Part shown: piece after piece, positions 1-6,909 of the stretch
How the letters are laid out: each line of letters starts with the position of its first letter
Numbering within the stretch: the stretch's first letter is position 1
From: Sulfurovum sp.
Lineage (GTDB): Bacteria; Campylobacterota; Campylobacteria; Campylobacterales; Sulfurovaceae
Length of the DNA stretch: 8,464 nt
Reading direction: 5' to 3'
Assembly: GCA_021159425.1 (NCBI GenBank)
Contig: JAGGRU010000158.1
Location: forward strand, 1-8,464
The notes under the pieces: model-generated
What the model saw: the letters and a program-made list of their open reading frames with translations, nothing else
Database searches by the model: none
Told to the model about the DNA's origin: nothing
Made by a program: the position numbers and the translations under genes

Positions 1-646
1 CCACGGAACGGCTTTGCAAGACTTTTGCTCCCAACGAAGAGAGTTCAAGCATCTCATCATATGAGATAACATCAAGCTTCTTTGCATTGGGTTCTATGCG
101 GGGGTCTGTTGTATAGATACCATCCACATCTGAGTAAATTTCACATTGATCCGCCTTAAGTGCACCTGCCAAAGCAACTGCCGAAAGGTCTGAACCACCG
201 CGTCCCAGTGTGGTCACGGAGCCATCTTTATTGACCCCCTGAAAACCTGCCACAATAACGATCTTACCTGCTTTAATTGCATTTTGCATTGCCGTAGGGT
301 CTATGGACATAATACGTGCATAAGTATGAGTATTGTCTGTCACGATACCTGCCCCGCGACCTGTCATGGCTACAGCATCATACCCTCTGGATTGCAGAGA
401 GATGGCAAGCAGCGCTGCTGTCACTCTCTCACCTGAACTGAGTAACATATCCATCTCTTTTTTTGCAGGTTCTTTTGTAAAATGTTCGGCATATCCTATC
501 AGTTTATTGGTCTCACCACTCATTGCTGAAACAACCACAACTACATCATTGCCTGCTTCTTTTGCTTTTGCTACACGATTGGTGACGTTCTCTATACGTT
601 CCACATCACCAACACTTGTACCTCCATACTTATGTACAACTAACAT
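1..646 (-). CDS. lysC: Aspartate kinase (aspartokinase), N-terminal 215 residues; 3' end outside the window
   Basis: Aspartate kinase phosphorylates L-aspartate with ATP, the first step of the lysine/diaminopimelate, threonine and methionine pathway; diaminopimelate also feeds peptidoglycan. Translating the minus strand gives [20 protein letters not shown], with the family's KYGGTSV nucleotide-binding signature at residues 6-12, an SGE motif at 71-73, GFQGV at 134-138, TLGRGGSD at 146-153 and [13 protein letters not shown] at 171-183. All are hallmarks of the amino-acid kinase catalytic domain. Family members are about 400 residues long, so the rest of the catalytic domain and the C-terminal regulatory ACT domains lie beyond the left edge. 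The ATG (646-644) directly follows the rppH stop codon with no base between. Its Shine-Dalgarno sequence (AGAGGG) lies inside the end of rppH, so the two genes are probably co-transcribed and translationally coupled. No damage is seen in the visible part. Confidence 0.95.
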   Translation of the reverse strand, partial: MLVVHKYGGTSVGDVERIENVTNRVAKAKEAGNDVVVVVSAMSGETNKLIGYAEHFTKEPAKKEMDMLLSSGERVTAALLAISLQSRGYDAVAMTGRGAGIVTDNTHTYARIMSIDPTAMQNAIKAGKIVIVAGFQGVNKDGSVTTLGRGGSDLSAVALAGALKADQCEIYSDVDGIYTTDPRIEPNAKKLDVISYDEMLELSSLGAKVLQSRSV

Positions 647-1120
647 CTATATTAAACCCTCTTTTATAAAATGATCAATGACTCTACGGTAAACTCTTCG
701 TTTAAAATAAGTCACCTTTTTAAACAGGTCTTCATACGCAACAAACTCATACTCTTTAAATTCCGGAACATCAAATGCTTGCAGATTAATTGTCGACTCT
801 TCTTTGAGACGCACCAAAAAATACTTTTGGGTCTGTCCGTCAAAAGGATACACTTTTCCTTTAGCTGTGCTAGGAAAATCATAAGTGATCCATTCAGGGA
901 ATTCTCCTAAAATTTCAACATCATTACAACCAATTTCTTCCAACAATTCCCGATATAAGGCTTCTTGAGGAGTTTCTCCTTCATCAATGCCTCCTTGAGG
1001 AAATTGCCACGCATTCCTGATATCACTTCGGTGTGCCACAAAAAACTCGCACTTATCAGGATATTTTGAAGAGAGTATGACTGCAGCAACATTTGGCCTA
1101 TAGCTCTTTTTGTTTTGCAT
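647..1120 (-). CDS. rppH: RNA 5'-pyrophosphohydrolase (Nudix family)
   Basis: RppH removes pyrophosphate from the 5' triphosphate end of transcripts, leaving a monophosphate that exposes mRNA to 5'-dependent decay; the wider family also includes dinucleoside polyphosphate hydrolases (NudH). The 157-residue protein opens with the family pattern [10 protein letters not shown] (7-16), followed by WQFPQGGID (38-46). A complete Nudix box, GX5EX7REUXEEXG, spans residues 43-65, with metal-binding glutamates E58, E61 and E62. The last box position is Cys65 rather than a larger aliphatic residue, a mild change. Length is normal for the family. The start has only a weak ribosome binding site, but the alignment of YRPNVAA close to the N-terminus supports this ATG. 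The stop abuts the lysC start, and hemW diverges across a 143-bp spacer. I infer one rppH-lysC transcript. Confidence 0.93.
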   Translation of the reverse strand: MQNKKSYRPNVAAVILSSKYPDKCEFFVAHRSDIRNAWQFPQGGIDEGETPQEALYRELLEEIGCNDVEILGEFPEWITYDFPSTAKGKVYPFDGQTQKYFLVRLKEESTINLQAFDVPEFKEYEFVAYEDLFKKVTYFKRRVYRRVIDHFIKEGLI

Positions 1121-1161
1121 ATCAATAACCCATTTATATATTTGAAAAATAATCCCAAATT

Positions 1162-1167
1162 TTTATA
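1162..1167 (-). promoter_or_regulatory. Possible -10 box for rppH-lysC
   Basis: Read on the minus strand this is TATAAA in an AT-rich stretch about 42 nt before the rppH ATG, a reasonable leader length. A second TATAAA at 1138-1133 would leave almost no leader. Neither has a recognisable -35 box or an extended TGn, so this is only a candidate. Confidence 0.25.
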
Positions 1168-1219
1168 TTATTTTTACATTTAAAGAGATAACTCTCTAAA
1201 ATTCTGATATTATTTTACC

Positions 1220-1225
1220 TAAAAT
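1220..1225 (+). promoter_or_regulatory. Possible -10 box for hemW
   Basis: TAAAAT follows the T/A-rich run TATTATTTTACC. It would place transcription start near 1232, about 30 nt before the hemW start codon. There is no clear -35 box. Campylobacterota sigma-70 promoters often lack one and rely on periodic T-rich sequence, which is present here. Confidence 0.35.
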
Positions 1226-1263
1226 GCGGTTATAACCATATGAAAGTATGAAAGAGAGTAAAA

Positions 1264-2319
1264 TTGTTAGTCTATATACACATCCCTTACTGCGATTCCA
1301 AATGTCACTATTGCTCTTTTAACTCATATGTTGACAAGTTTGATACCCGTTCTGACTATATGCAAGCACTTCATAAGCAACTCTCCTTTGAACTTCAACG
1401 TTTTGAAGCAAAAAAAAACAGTATACAAACACTTTTCATTGGCGGAGGCACACCTTCCACTGTAGCACCTGAATTTTATGCTCCTATTTTTGAACTTTTA
1501 GAACCTTATTTACAGAAAAATGCAGAAATAACCACTGAAGCAAACCCGAACTCTGCTACCCCGGACTGGCTAAGTGGCATGAAAGATCTCGGCGTCAACC
1601 GTGTCTCTTTCGGTGTACAGAGTTTCAATGAAAACAAGTTAAAAGAACTCAACAGGGCACACACTCCGACACAAGCTAAAGAGGCTATAAATACAGCAAA
1701 AAACCTTGGTTTTGAACATCTTTCACTTGACCTCATATACAACTACAAAGGGGACACACAAGAACTGCTTTCAAGTGACATTGAACAGGCATTCGAACTC
1801 CCCATAGACCACATTTCCGCCTATGAACTGACCATAGAAGACGGTACTAAATTTTCTACCACACCGGAAGTACGACAGGAAAATGAAAACCTGGCTTTTT
1901 TTGTAGCAGACGAAATACAAAAACGGGGTTTCAAACACTACGAAATTTCCAACTTCGGAAGCTACCAAAGCAGACATAACAAAGGGTATTGGGAGTTGGA
2001 AAATTATATAGGTGCCGGTGCCGGTGCAGTCGGATTTTTAAAAGATACAAGATACTACCCGCAAACCAATATTGACTCCTATATCAACGATCCGCTTAAT
2101 ATTAAAGAAGAACATTTAAGTAAAGAGGAACTTTTAACAGAAAAGTTATTTTTAGGCTTACGTTCCTGTATCGGAATTGAAAAATCTGTTTTATCAGACA
2201 AAATGATAAAAAAAGCCCAATTACTCTGTGAAGAGAATCAACTGAGATGTGATAATACCCACTGCCACAACGACAATTTCTTTTTAAGTGATGAGTTGGC
2301 ACTCTACATTTTAGATTAA
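1264..2319 (+). CDS. hemW: Radical-SAM haem chaperone HemW (HemN-like)
   Basis: HemW is a radical-SAM family protein that binds haem and is thought to deliver it to respiratory haemoproteins; it has often been misannotated as oxygen-independent coproporphyrinogen oxidase. The 351-residue product starts MLVYIHIPYCDSKCHYCSF and has the 4Fe-4S motif CX3CX2C (C10, C14, C17). It lacks the extra cysteine after the cluster motif found in true HemN, which supports HemW. Other family motifs are GGGTPS (60-65), EANP (92-95), NRVSFGVQSF (112-121), SNF followed by HNKGYW (229-243) and YIGAGAGA (248-255), with a HemN_C-like C-terminal region. The start is a TTG: an upstream in-frame ATG at 1240 reaches a TGA at 1249-1251, and no ATG or GTG lies between that stop and the TTG. 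A purine-rich AAAGAGAG (1251-1258) sits 5 nt before it. A run of nine A (1410-1418) lies early in the gene. Confidence 0.92.
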   Translation: MLVYIHIPYCDSKCHYCSFNSYVDKFDTRSDYMQALHKQLSFELQRFEAKKNSIQTLFIGGGTPSTVAPEFYAPIFELLEPYLQKNAEITTEANPNSATPDWLSGMKDLGVNRVSFGVQSFNENKLKELNRAHTPTQAKEAINTAKNLGFEHLSLDLIYNYKGDTQELLSSDIEQAFELPIDHISAYELTIEDGTKFSTTPEVRQENENLAFFVADEIQKRGFKHYEISNFGSYQSRHNKGYWELENYIGAGAGAVGFLKDTRYYPQTNIDSYINDPLNIKEEHLSKEELLTEKLFLGLRSCIGIEKSVLSDKMIKKAQLLCEENQLRCDNTHCHNDNFFLSDELALYILD

Positions 2320-2324
2320 TTTGC

Positions 2325-2330
2325 TAAAAT
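2325..2330 (+). promoter_or_regulatory. Possible extended -10 box upstream of tatB
   Basis: TTTGCTAAAAT in the 37-nt hemW-tatB gap looks like an extended -10 element (TGn followed by TAAAAT). It would start a transcript about 20 nt before tatB. No -35 box is evident, and read-through from hemW is equally possible. Confidence 0.3.
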
Positions 2331-2356
2331 ACATCAATTAAATTATAAGGCATACT

Positions 2357-2809
2357 ATGTTTGGAATCGGCTTTACCGAAATACTCCTCATTTCTGTTAT
2401 CGCAATACTCTTTCTAGGTCCGGATAAACTTCCTGAAGCTATGATACAGATCGCAAAATTCATCAAAAGTGTTAAAAAAACGGTAGATACTGCAAAATCT
2501 TCGCTTGACGAAGAGCTGAAGATAGGTGATCTCAAAGAAGAGGCACTTAATTACAAAAAACAACTTGACTCTGCGACTTCTGAACTTAAAAGTTTCAAGA
2601 ATATAGATTTTGATGATATTATGGATCATGATGATAATGATAAAAAAAATAATACTGCTAAAAAAGAAAGTACCTACACTGAAGACAAACCAAGCACACA
2701 GGTAGAACCGAAAAGTGATGCAGTGACTTTTAAGAAAAAACCTAAAAAGAAGCAAAAAGCAAAAACAGAAGCAGAAGATCTTACAGATAAAACAAAAGGT
2801 GATGCATAA
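2357..2809 (+). CDS. tatB: Sec-independent protein translocase subunit TatB
   Basis: TatB works with TatC as the receptor that recognises twin-arginine signal peptides of folded proteins to be exported across the inner membrane. The 150-residue protein has one N-terminal membrane helix (about 5-21) preceded by MFGIGFTE, with the conserved Glu8. A hinge LGPDKLPEA (20-28) follows, then an amphipathic helix and a charged cytoplasmic tail. LGP plus Glu8 points to TatB rather than TatA, which normally has FG at the hinge and is shorter. The tail has an Asp-rich patch (84-96) followed by a Lys-rich stretch (126-136). The ribosome binding site TAAGG (2346-2350) fits the ATG. The stop codon TAA shares one base with the tatC ATG (TAATG). 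tatA is not in this window and presumably lies elsewhere in the genome. Confidence 0.9.
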   Translation: MFGIGFTEILLISVIAILFLGPDKLPEAMIQIAKFIKSVKKTVDTAKSSLDEELKIGDLKEEALNYKKQLDSATSELKSFKNIDFDDIMDHDDNDKKNNTAKKESTYTEDKPSTQVEPKSDAVTFKKKPKKKQKAKTEAEDLTDKTKGDA

Positions 2810-3810
2810 TGTTTGATGATCTACGACCCCACCTTGCTGAATTACGAAAAAGATTAGGACTTTCTGTTCTCTCTATTTTTATCGCTTTTGTGATTGCTTT
2901 TATTTTTCATAATGGCATTTTGACATGGATCACACAACCACTGAATGACGCTCTCACAGAAGTTGGACGCATTATAGAAACTCAGGACAAAGCAACATGG
3001 AGCATGAAAACTAATGAGAATAATGTTACTACTGTAAAAAAAGCCTCCTCTTCAGACTCAGCTTCTAAATTAGAAAAACGCTTGACAGAAGCAGCAAAAA
3101 TAGCTGATACTAAACTCTCTCTCATTCTTGAAGAAGCTGCAACAGCTGCTAAAGAGCTTGCCGTTTCGCTTAAAAAACTGGATGATGCGAATATCTCAAA
3201 CATCAAAAAACATAGTGATTTTGAAGGGAAGATCACAACACACCAGGTTGGAGGTGCATTCTTTGTTGCGCTTAAAGTATCTTTCTTTGCCGGTCTGCTT
3301 GGCGCAATGCCCTTCATACTTTATCAGCTTTGGTTATTTGTTGCTCCTGGACTCTACAGTAACGAGAAAAAGATGGCCATACCATTCGTGGTTGGGGGCT
3401 CGGTCATGTTCTTTATTGGGGTCATGTTCGCTTACTATGTCGTAACACCTTTTGGATTTCAATTTCTCATCACCTTTGGGGCATTCCTCTATACGCCACT
3501 GATAAATATTGAAGACTATGTTGGCTTCTTTACCAAGATCATGTTTGGTTTCGGAGTGGCATTTGAACTTCCTGTATTTGCCTATTTCCTCGCCCTGCTT
3601 GGGCTTGTAACGGATCGTACATTGATCGACTTCTTCAAATATGCCATTGTCATCATATTTGTTGCAGCAGCACTGTTGACACCGCCGGACATCTTGACAC
3701 AACTACTCATGGCTGCACCATTGATCATCCTTTATGGTGTTTCTATCTTCATTGTTCGTGCCGTGAACCCTGCTCCGAAAGAAGATGATGAAAGTGAAGA
3801 AGAAGCATAA
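2809..3810 (+). CDS. tatC: Sec-independent protein translocase subunit TatC with an enlarged first periplasmic loop
   Basis: TatC is the six-helix membrane core of the Tat translocase and binds the twin-arginine motif. Visible landmarks are HLAELRKRL (8-16, the N-terminal cytoplasmic signature), APGLYSNEK (179-187, with the conserved Glu186 of the signal-peptide site), Glu253 in FGVAFELP and TPPD (291-294). Membrane helices lie roughly at 17-35, 149-173, 191-213, 235-262, 275-290 and 296-316. The protein is 333 residues, while TatC is usually 240-260. The excess is about 80 residues between helices 1 and 2 (about 52-145), rich in Ala, Lys, Ser and Glu and probably helical, which should face the periplasm. 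The C-terminus is acidic (EDDESEEEA). The reading frame is intact and the flanking motifs are normal, so this is an insertion rather than a fusion error. It overlaps tatB by 1 nt and queA follows after 3 nt. Confidence 0.93.
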   Translation: MFDDLRPHLAELRKRLGLSVLSIFIAFVIAFIFHNGILTWITQPLNDALTEVGRIIETQDKATWSMKTNENNVTTVKKASSSDSASKLEKRLTEAAKIADTKLSLILEEAATAAKELAVSLKKLDDANISNIKKHSDFEGKITTHQVGGAFFVALKVSFFAGLLGAMPFILYQLWLFVAPGLYSNEKKMAIPFVVGGSVMFFIGVMFAYYVVTPFGFQFLITFGAFLYTPLINIEDYVGFFTKIMFGFGVAFELPVFAYFLALLGLVTDRTLIDFFKYAIVIIFVAAALLTPPDILTQLLMAAPLIILYGVSIFIVRAVNPAPKEDDESEEEA

Positions 3811-3813
3811 TTC

Positions 3814-4836
3814 ATGTCATCGGAATTGCTTACAAAGAACTATGATTATGAACTCCCTGAGGGGTTCATAGCAACCATTCCCATTCACCCAAGAGACCAT
3901 GCAAAACTTCTTGTTTATGACAGGAAAACGGACAGAGTTACCCATACTACCTTTAAACATTTATTAGATTTTATCCCTAAAGAGTGTGATATTTTTCTCA
4001 ATGATACACGTGTCATAAAAGCACGTATTTTCGGGAAGAAAGAGAGTGGCGGCAAGGTTGAACTGCTTTTTAACAAACCTCTTGATGCACAGCATTATCT
4101 TGTACTTATACGTGGTAAAGTAAAAGTGGGTACTGAACTGTTTTTTGACAATGATCTCATTGCCACTGTGAGTCAACTCAATGAAGATGGATCCAGAGAA
4201 GTTACTTTTACACATAAGAGTAAAGAGATACGTTTTGAAGAGTTGGTACTCATACTCGATGAGATCGGTCATATTCCTTTGCCCCCTTATATGCAAAGAG
4301 AAGACAATGAAGATGATGAGACAGACTATCAAACCCTCTTTGCTAAAAATGCAGGTGCTGTTGCTGCACCTACAGCTTCACTTCACTTTACTCCTGAACT
4401 TTTTGCACAAATGGAACAGAGGTATAGCACACATAAAGTAACCCTGCACGTTGGAGCCGGTACCTTTAAACCCGTAGAAGTAGAAAAAATACTTGAACAT
4501 CCTATGCATTCAGAGTATTTTCATATTCCACAGGAAGCAGCCCAAGTATTGGATAGCAGTCAACCCATATTGGCCATAGGCACAACGGTAACCAGAACGG
4601 TAGAATATTATATACGGACAGGAAAAACACAAGGGGAGTGTGATCTGTTTTTAAATCCTCATAATCTGCCTAAAAGAGTCACGCATTTACTCACAAATTT
4701 CCATTTACCCAAAAGTACACTCATTATGCTGGTAAGCGCTTTCATAGGAAGAGAAAAAACGTTACAATTATATAATGAGGCTATTGAAAATAAGTATAGA
4801 TTTTTCTCATATGGGGATGCGATGCTAATCCTCTAA
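3814..4836 (+). CDS. queA: S-adenosylmethionine:tRNA ribosyltransferase-isomerase
   Basis: QueA transfers and isomerises the ribosyl group of S-adenosylmethionine onto preQ1 at the wobble position of GUN-anticodon tRNAs, giving epoxyqueuosine in the queuosine pathway. The 340-residue protein is of usual length. Family motifs in order are YDYELP (10-15), HPRDHAKLLV (25-34), FLNDTRVIKARI (61-72), GHIPLPPYM (152-160), the NAGAVAAPTASLHFT block (179-193), VGAGTFKPV (213-221), HSEYFHI (232-238), AIGTTVTRTVE (254-264), LLTNFHLPKSTLIMLVSAF (292-310) and YRFFSYGDAML (328-338). The ATG lies 3 nt after the tatC stop with only a weak purine-rich sequence upstream, so translation probably depends on tatC. 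No oddities were seen. Confidence 0.95.
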   Translation: MSSELLTKNYDYELPEGFIATIPIHPRDHAKLLVYDRKTDRVTHTTFKHLLDFIPKECDIFLNDTRVIKARIFGKKESGGKVELLFNKPLDAQHYLVLIRGKVKVGTELFFDNDLIATVSQLNEDGSREVTFTHKSKEIRFEELVLILDEIGHIPLPPYMQREDNEDDETDYQTLFAKNAGAVAAPTASLHFTPELFAQMEQRYSTHKVTLHVGAGTFKPVEVEKILEHPMHSEYFHIPQEAAQVLDSSQPILAIGTTVTRTVEYYIRTGKTQGECDLFLNPHNLPKRVTHLLTNFHLPKSTLIMLVSAFIGREKTLQLYNEAIENKYRFFSYGDAMLIL

Positions 4837-4868
4837 GTATAGAATTTTATTAAACAGAGGAGCAAAAA

Positions 4869-5498
4869 ATGAAAACAGTTTCATCTCTATTTTTAGCACT
4901 GTTTTTAAGTACTCTGTTTTTTACAGGATGTGCTGTAAAAAAACCTTACCATTATCCCAACTACGATATTATCAAACCTGAAAAAACGTGTAAGCCGAAA
5001 AGAAAAAATATTCAAAAACTGCTTAACTCTTATATAGATAAACCCTATGTATGGGCGGAAGAAGGGCCGGATGCCTTTGACTGTTCCGGACTTACTTATA
5101 ACATTTACGGTCAAATGGGTATGGACATACCGCGTGTTGCAAGAGATCAGGCAAAAATGGGTAAAAAAATTGCATTCCAGAATCTACACTATGGTGACCT
5201 TATTTTCTTCGGATCAACAAACAAAAGATCGAAACGTATCAACCATGTAGGTATCTACCTTGGAAACGGATGGTTCGCGCATGCAAGTTCTAAAGAGAGA
5301 AAAGTGACTATAACACACTTTTCAAAAGAACCTAAGTATCTTAAACGTATGAAAACATGCAAACGCTATTTAAGCAAGGATGAAAGATCAAAGTATATGA
5401 CTTGTGATGCACCGCTTAAAAAAATGAAAGTAACAAGTACCAGATACACTACTCCATGGCAAACAGGAATGAAACTTCCTAGAAAAGCAGTACCATAG
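4869..5498 (+). CDS. NlpC/P60-family lipoprotein, putative peptidoglycan endopeptidase (no SPOR domain)
   Basis: The 209-residue protein has a lipoprotein signal peptide with lipobox FTGC, so Cys21 should be lipidated and the protein anchored in the envelope. An NlpC/P60 domain follows (about 45-168). NlpC/P60 enzymes cleave peptide stems of peptidoglycan with a papain-like Cys/His catalytic site. Visible features are PYVWAEEGP (59-67), catalytic Cys72 in FDCSG, YGDLIFF (108-114), His126 in NHVGIYLG and His138 in FAHAS, the likely catalytic triad. The tail holds extra cysteines (164, 179) and a TPW...PRKAVP motif at the end. Start choice is secure: AGAGGAG (4856-4862) lies 6 nt before the ATG. 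It sits 32 nt after queA and is the upstream member of a tandem pair with the next gene. Endopeptidase activity is inferred from the family; the precise bond cut is unknown. Confidence 0.88.
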   Translation: MKTVSSLFLALFLSTLFFTGCAVKKPYHYPNYDIIKPEKTCKPKRKNIQKLLNSYIDKPYVWAEEGPDAFDCSGLTYNIYGQMGMDIPRVARDQAKMGKKIAFQNLHYGDLIFFGSTNKRSKRINHVGIYLGNGWFAHASSKERKVTITHFSKEPKYLKRMKTCKRYLSKDERSKYMTCDAPLKKMKVTSTRYTTPWQTGMKLPRKAVP

Positions 5499-5543
5499 CG
5501 TAGTGTTAGAGCTGATCTTTAGGCTATTTTAAATACATTCATC

Positions 5544-5549
5544 TATAAT
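5544..5549 (+). promoter_or_regulatory. Possible -10 box between the two NlpC/P60 genes
   Basis: A perfect TATAAT lies in the 83-nt gap, with AT-rich sequence before it and no clear -35 box. Transcription would begin near 5556, which leaves a short leader for the TTG start at 5582 but almost none for the ATG at 5558. Confidence 0.4.
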
Positions 5550-5571
5550 ACAAATTAATGTTTAGTCCAAT

Positions 5572-5575
5572 GGAG
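5572..5575 (+). promoter_or_regulatory. Ribosome binding site that decides the start of the SPOR-containing NlpC/P60 gene
   Basis: GGAG lies 6 nt before TTG at 5582, an ideal spacing. The upstream in-frame ATG codons at 5558 and 5570 have no Shine-Dalgarno sequence; the second overlaps this site. Confidence 0.6.
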
Positions 5576-5581
5576 CAGTTC

Positions 5582-6499
5582 TTGAAAAAATTTACCAATA
5601 TTATCTATTTCATTTTGCCAATACTTGCACTACTCATACTGACATCATGCAGAAAACCTCCACATCATCCCAAAAACCCCAATTACAACATCATCAAACC
5701 CAAAGTGATACATACCCCTCAGAAAAAAAATCTGGATAAAATGGTAAAAAAACTACAAGGGAGCCCTTATGTTTGGGCTGAAGAGGGACCAAATAACTTT
5801 GACTGCTCCGGATTTACCTACTACATGTATGGAAGTATGGGCATAGAGATACCCAGAGTTGCAAGAGATCAGGCAAAGGTCGGAAAACGTATTGCGGCTA
5901 AAGATCTACAATATGGTGACCTCATCTTCTTTGCTACAAACAAACGAAACAGTAAAAAGATCACCCATGTAGGAATGTATTTAGGGGATGGTTGGTTCAC
6001 ACATGCAAGTACAGTGAAACATGAAGTGGTCTATTCAAATCTGTTTACTTCACCTTATTACAAAAAAAGACTTCGGGTCTGCCGAAGATACCTGCCTGAA
6101 ACAACAGTGCCAAAACTAGCTTCAACATCAACTCCATGGGTAACAAAAGAGATCTCTCCTAAACTTGTCCCGATACCAAGGGTCATACAAGACAAACAGG
6201 TTAAAGCAATTAAAAAAGCTATTATCATAAAAACTGAAATGAAAGAGATAGAGCAAACATCTTCTAAAGGTAATTACTACGTACAGGTCGGTTCATTTAT
6301 CGGGAAACCAAAGAGTGGGCTGCTTTACGCTATTAGACGTCATGGTTTGCAATATAAGATCATTAAATTTCCTATAGGAGGAAAGTCTATTTCCAAACTT
6401 CTCATAGGGCCTTATGTTGAAAAAATTGATGCAGTAGCACAACTAAATAAAGTAAGAAAGAACATTCAAAAAGATGCATTTATTGCTGAAATACGTTAA
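5582..6499 (+). CDS. NlpC/P60-family lipoprotein with C-terminal SPOR domain, putative septal peptidoglycan hydrolase
   Basis: This is a paralogue of the preceding gene. I chose TTG 5582 (305 residues) over ATG 5558 (313 residues) because it has a good ribosome binding site and gives a classic lipoprotein signal peptide beginning with two lysines. Numbered from 5582, the lipobox LTSC puts the lipidated Cys at 23. The NlpC/P60 domain spans about 50-172, with PYVWAEEGP, catalytic Cys75 in FDCSG, His129 in THVGMYLG and His141 in FTHAS. A linker of about 55 residues with TPW and PKLVPIP follows. A SPOR domain (about 228-305) opens with YYVQVGSF and contains KLLIGPY. SPOR domains bind peptidoglycan stripped of stem peptides and typically target proteins to the division septum. 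I infer a cell-separation or septal remodelling role. ruvX follows after 9 nt, probably on the same transcript. Confidence 0.88.
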   Translation: MKKFTNIIYFILPILALLILTSCRKPPHHPKNPNYNIIKPKVIHTPQKKNLDKMVKKLQGSPYVWAEEGPNNFDCSGFTYYMYGSMGIEIPRVARDQAKVGKRIAAKDLQYGDLIFFATNKRNSKKITHVGMYLGDGWFTHASTVKHEVVYSNLFTSPYYKKRLRVCRRYLPETTVPKLASTSTPWVTKEISPKLVPIPRVIQDKQVKAIKKAIIIKTEMKEIEQTSSKGNYYVQVGSFIGKPKSGLLYAIRRHGLQYKIIKFPIGGKSISKLLIGPYVEKIDAVAQLNKVRKNIQKDAFIAEIR

Positions 6500-6508
6500 A
6501 GAAGCACT

Positions 6509-6895
6509 ATGAAATTTGCAAGCATAGATGTAGGGCTCAAACGAATTGGTGTAGCAATCTGCCTGGACGAAAGTATTGTACTTCCTCAAGATGCGATACT
6601 ACGGAAAAACCGTAATCAGGCAGCACGTGACATCAATACCTTTCTAAAAGAATGGGAAATAGAAAAACTCATTGTAGGGCTTCCAAAAGGCGGTTCATCT
6701 GAAGAAGAGATGGAGAGACGCATTACACATTTTGTCTCTCTTTTAGAGCTTCAAATTCCTGTAGCCTATCAGGATGAACAGGGTTCAAGTTTTGAAGCCA
6801 AAGAGATGACCAAAGGTGACTTCAAACACAAAAAAGACGGACGAATTGACTCAGTGGCTGCCAAAATTATTTTGGAGAGATATTTAAAAATTTAA
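6509..6895 (+). CDS. ruvX: RuvX/YqgF-family RNase H-fold protein (putative Holliday junction resolvase; pre-16S rRNA nuclease)
   Basis: YqgF/RuvX proteins have an RNase H fold. They are linked to 5' maturation of 16S rRNA in E. coli and to Holliday-junction resolution in some bacteria; they are near-universal. The 128-residue protein has the N-terminal motif IDVGLKRIGVA (6-16) with acidic Asp7, LIVGLPKGG (54-62), Glu90 in QDEQGSSFEA and Asp114 in GRIDSVAAKIIL. These three acids match the family's catalytic set. The usual DER motif reads DEQ here; I recall a similar DExG form in Campylobacter, so it is probably a lineage trait. The start follows the previous stop by 9 nt with a weak AAGAAG upstream. 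The gene ends just before a long inverted repeat and converges with the HEPN-MNT operon. Confidence 0.93.
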   Translation: MKFASIDVGLKRIGVAICLDESIVLPQDAILRKNRNQAARDINTFLKEWEIEKLIVGLPKGGSSEEEMERRITHFVSLLELQIPVAYQDEQGSSFEAKEMTKGDFKHKKDGRIDSVAAKIILERYLKI

Positions 6896-6909
6896 AAACA
6901 CTATGTCTC

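Noticed and set aside
333..674. Open plus-strand frame opposite lysC
   Set aside because: It is the antisense of a clearly recognisable aspartate kinase, its product resembles no family, and it has no ribosome binding site that stands out.
907..1158. Alternative minus-strand frame with an ATG upstream of rppH
   Set aside because: It is out of frame with the Nudix protein and its product shows no domain; it shadows rppH.
1184..1197. AGAGA-TAAC-TCTCT short palindrome in the rppH/hemW divergent spacer, as an operator
   Set aside because: The arms are only 5 bp of low-complexity sequence, which is expected by chance in this composition.
1264..2319. Calling this gene hemN (oxygen-independent coproporphyrinogen III oxidase)
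   Set aside because: The cluster motif is CX3CX2C without the additional Cys typical of HemN, and the N-terminus starts directly at the motif as in HemW.
2620..2648. GATGATAATGATAAA-like sequence resembling part of a Fur box
   Set aside because: It lies inside tatB where it encodes the Asp-rich patch, and it lacks the inverted half of a Fur site.
2357..2809. Reading this gene as tatA rather than tatB
   Set aside because: Glu8, the LGP hinge and the 150-residue length fit TatB, and TatA usually has an FG hinge and is shorter.
2982..3317. Open minus-strand frame opposite the TatC insertion, raising the idea that the insertion is a separate gene
   Set aside because: The TatC frame is continuous with normal motifs on both sides, and the antisense product is a low-complexity mirror of the Ala/Ser/Glu-rich insert.
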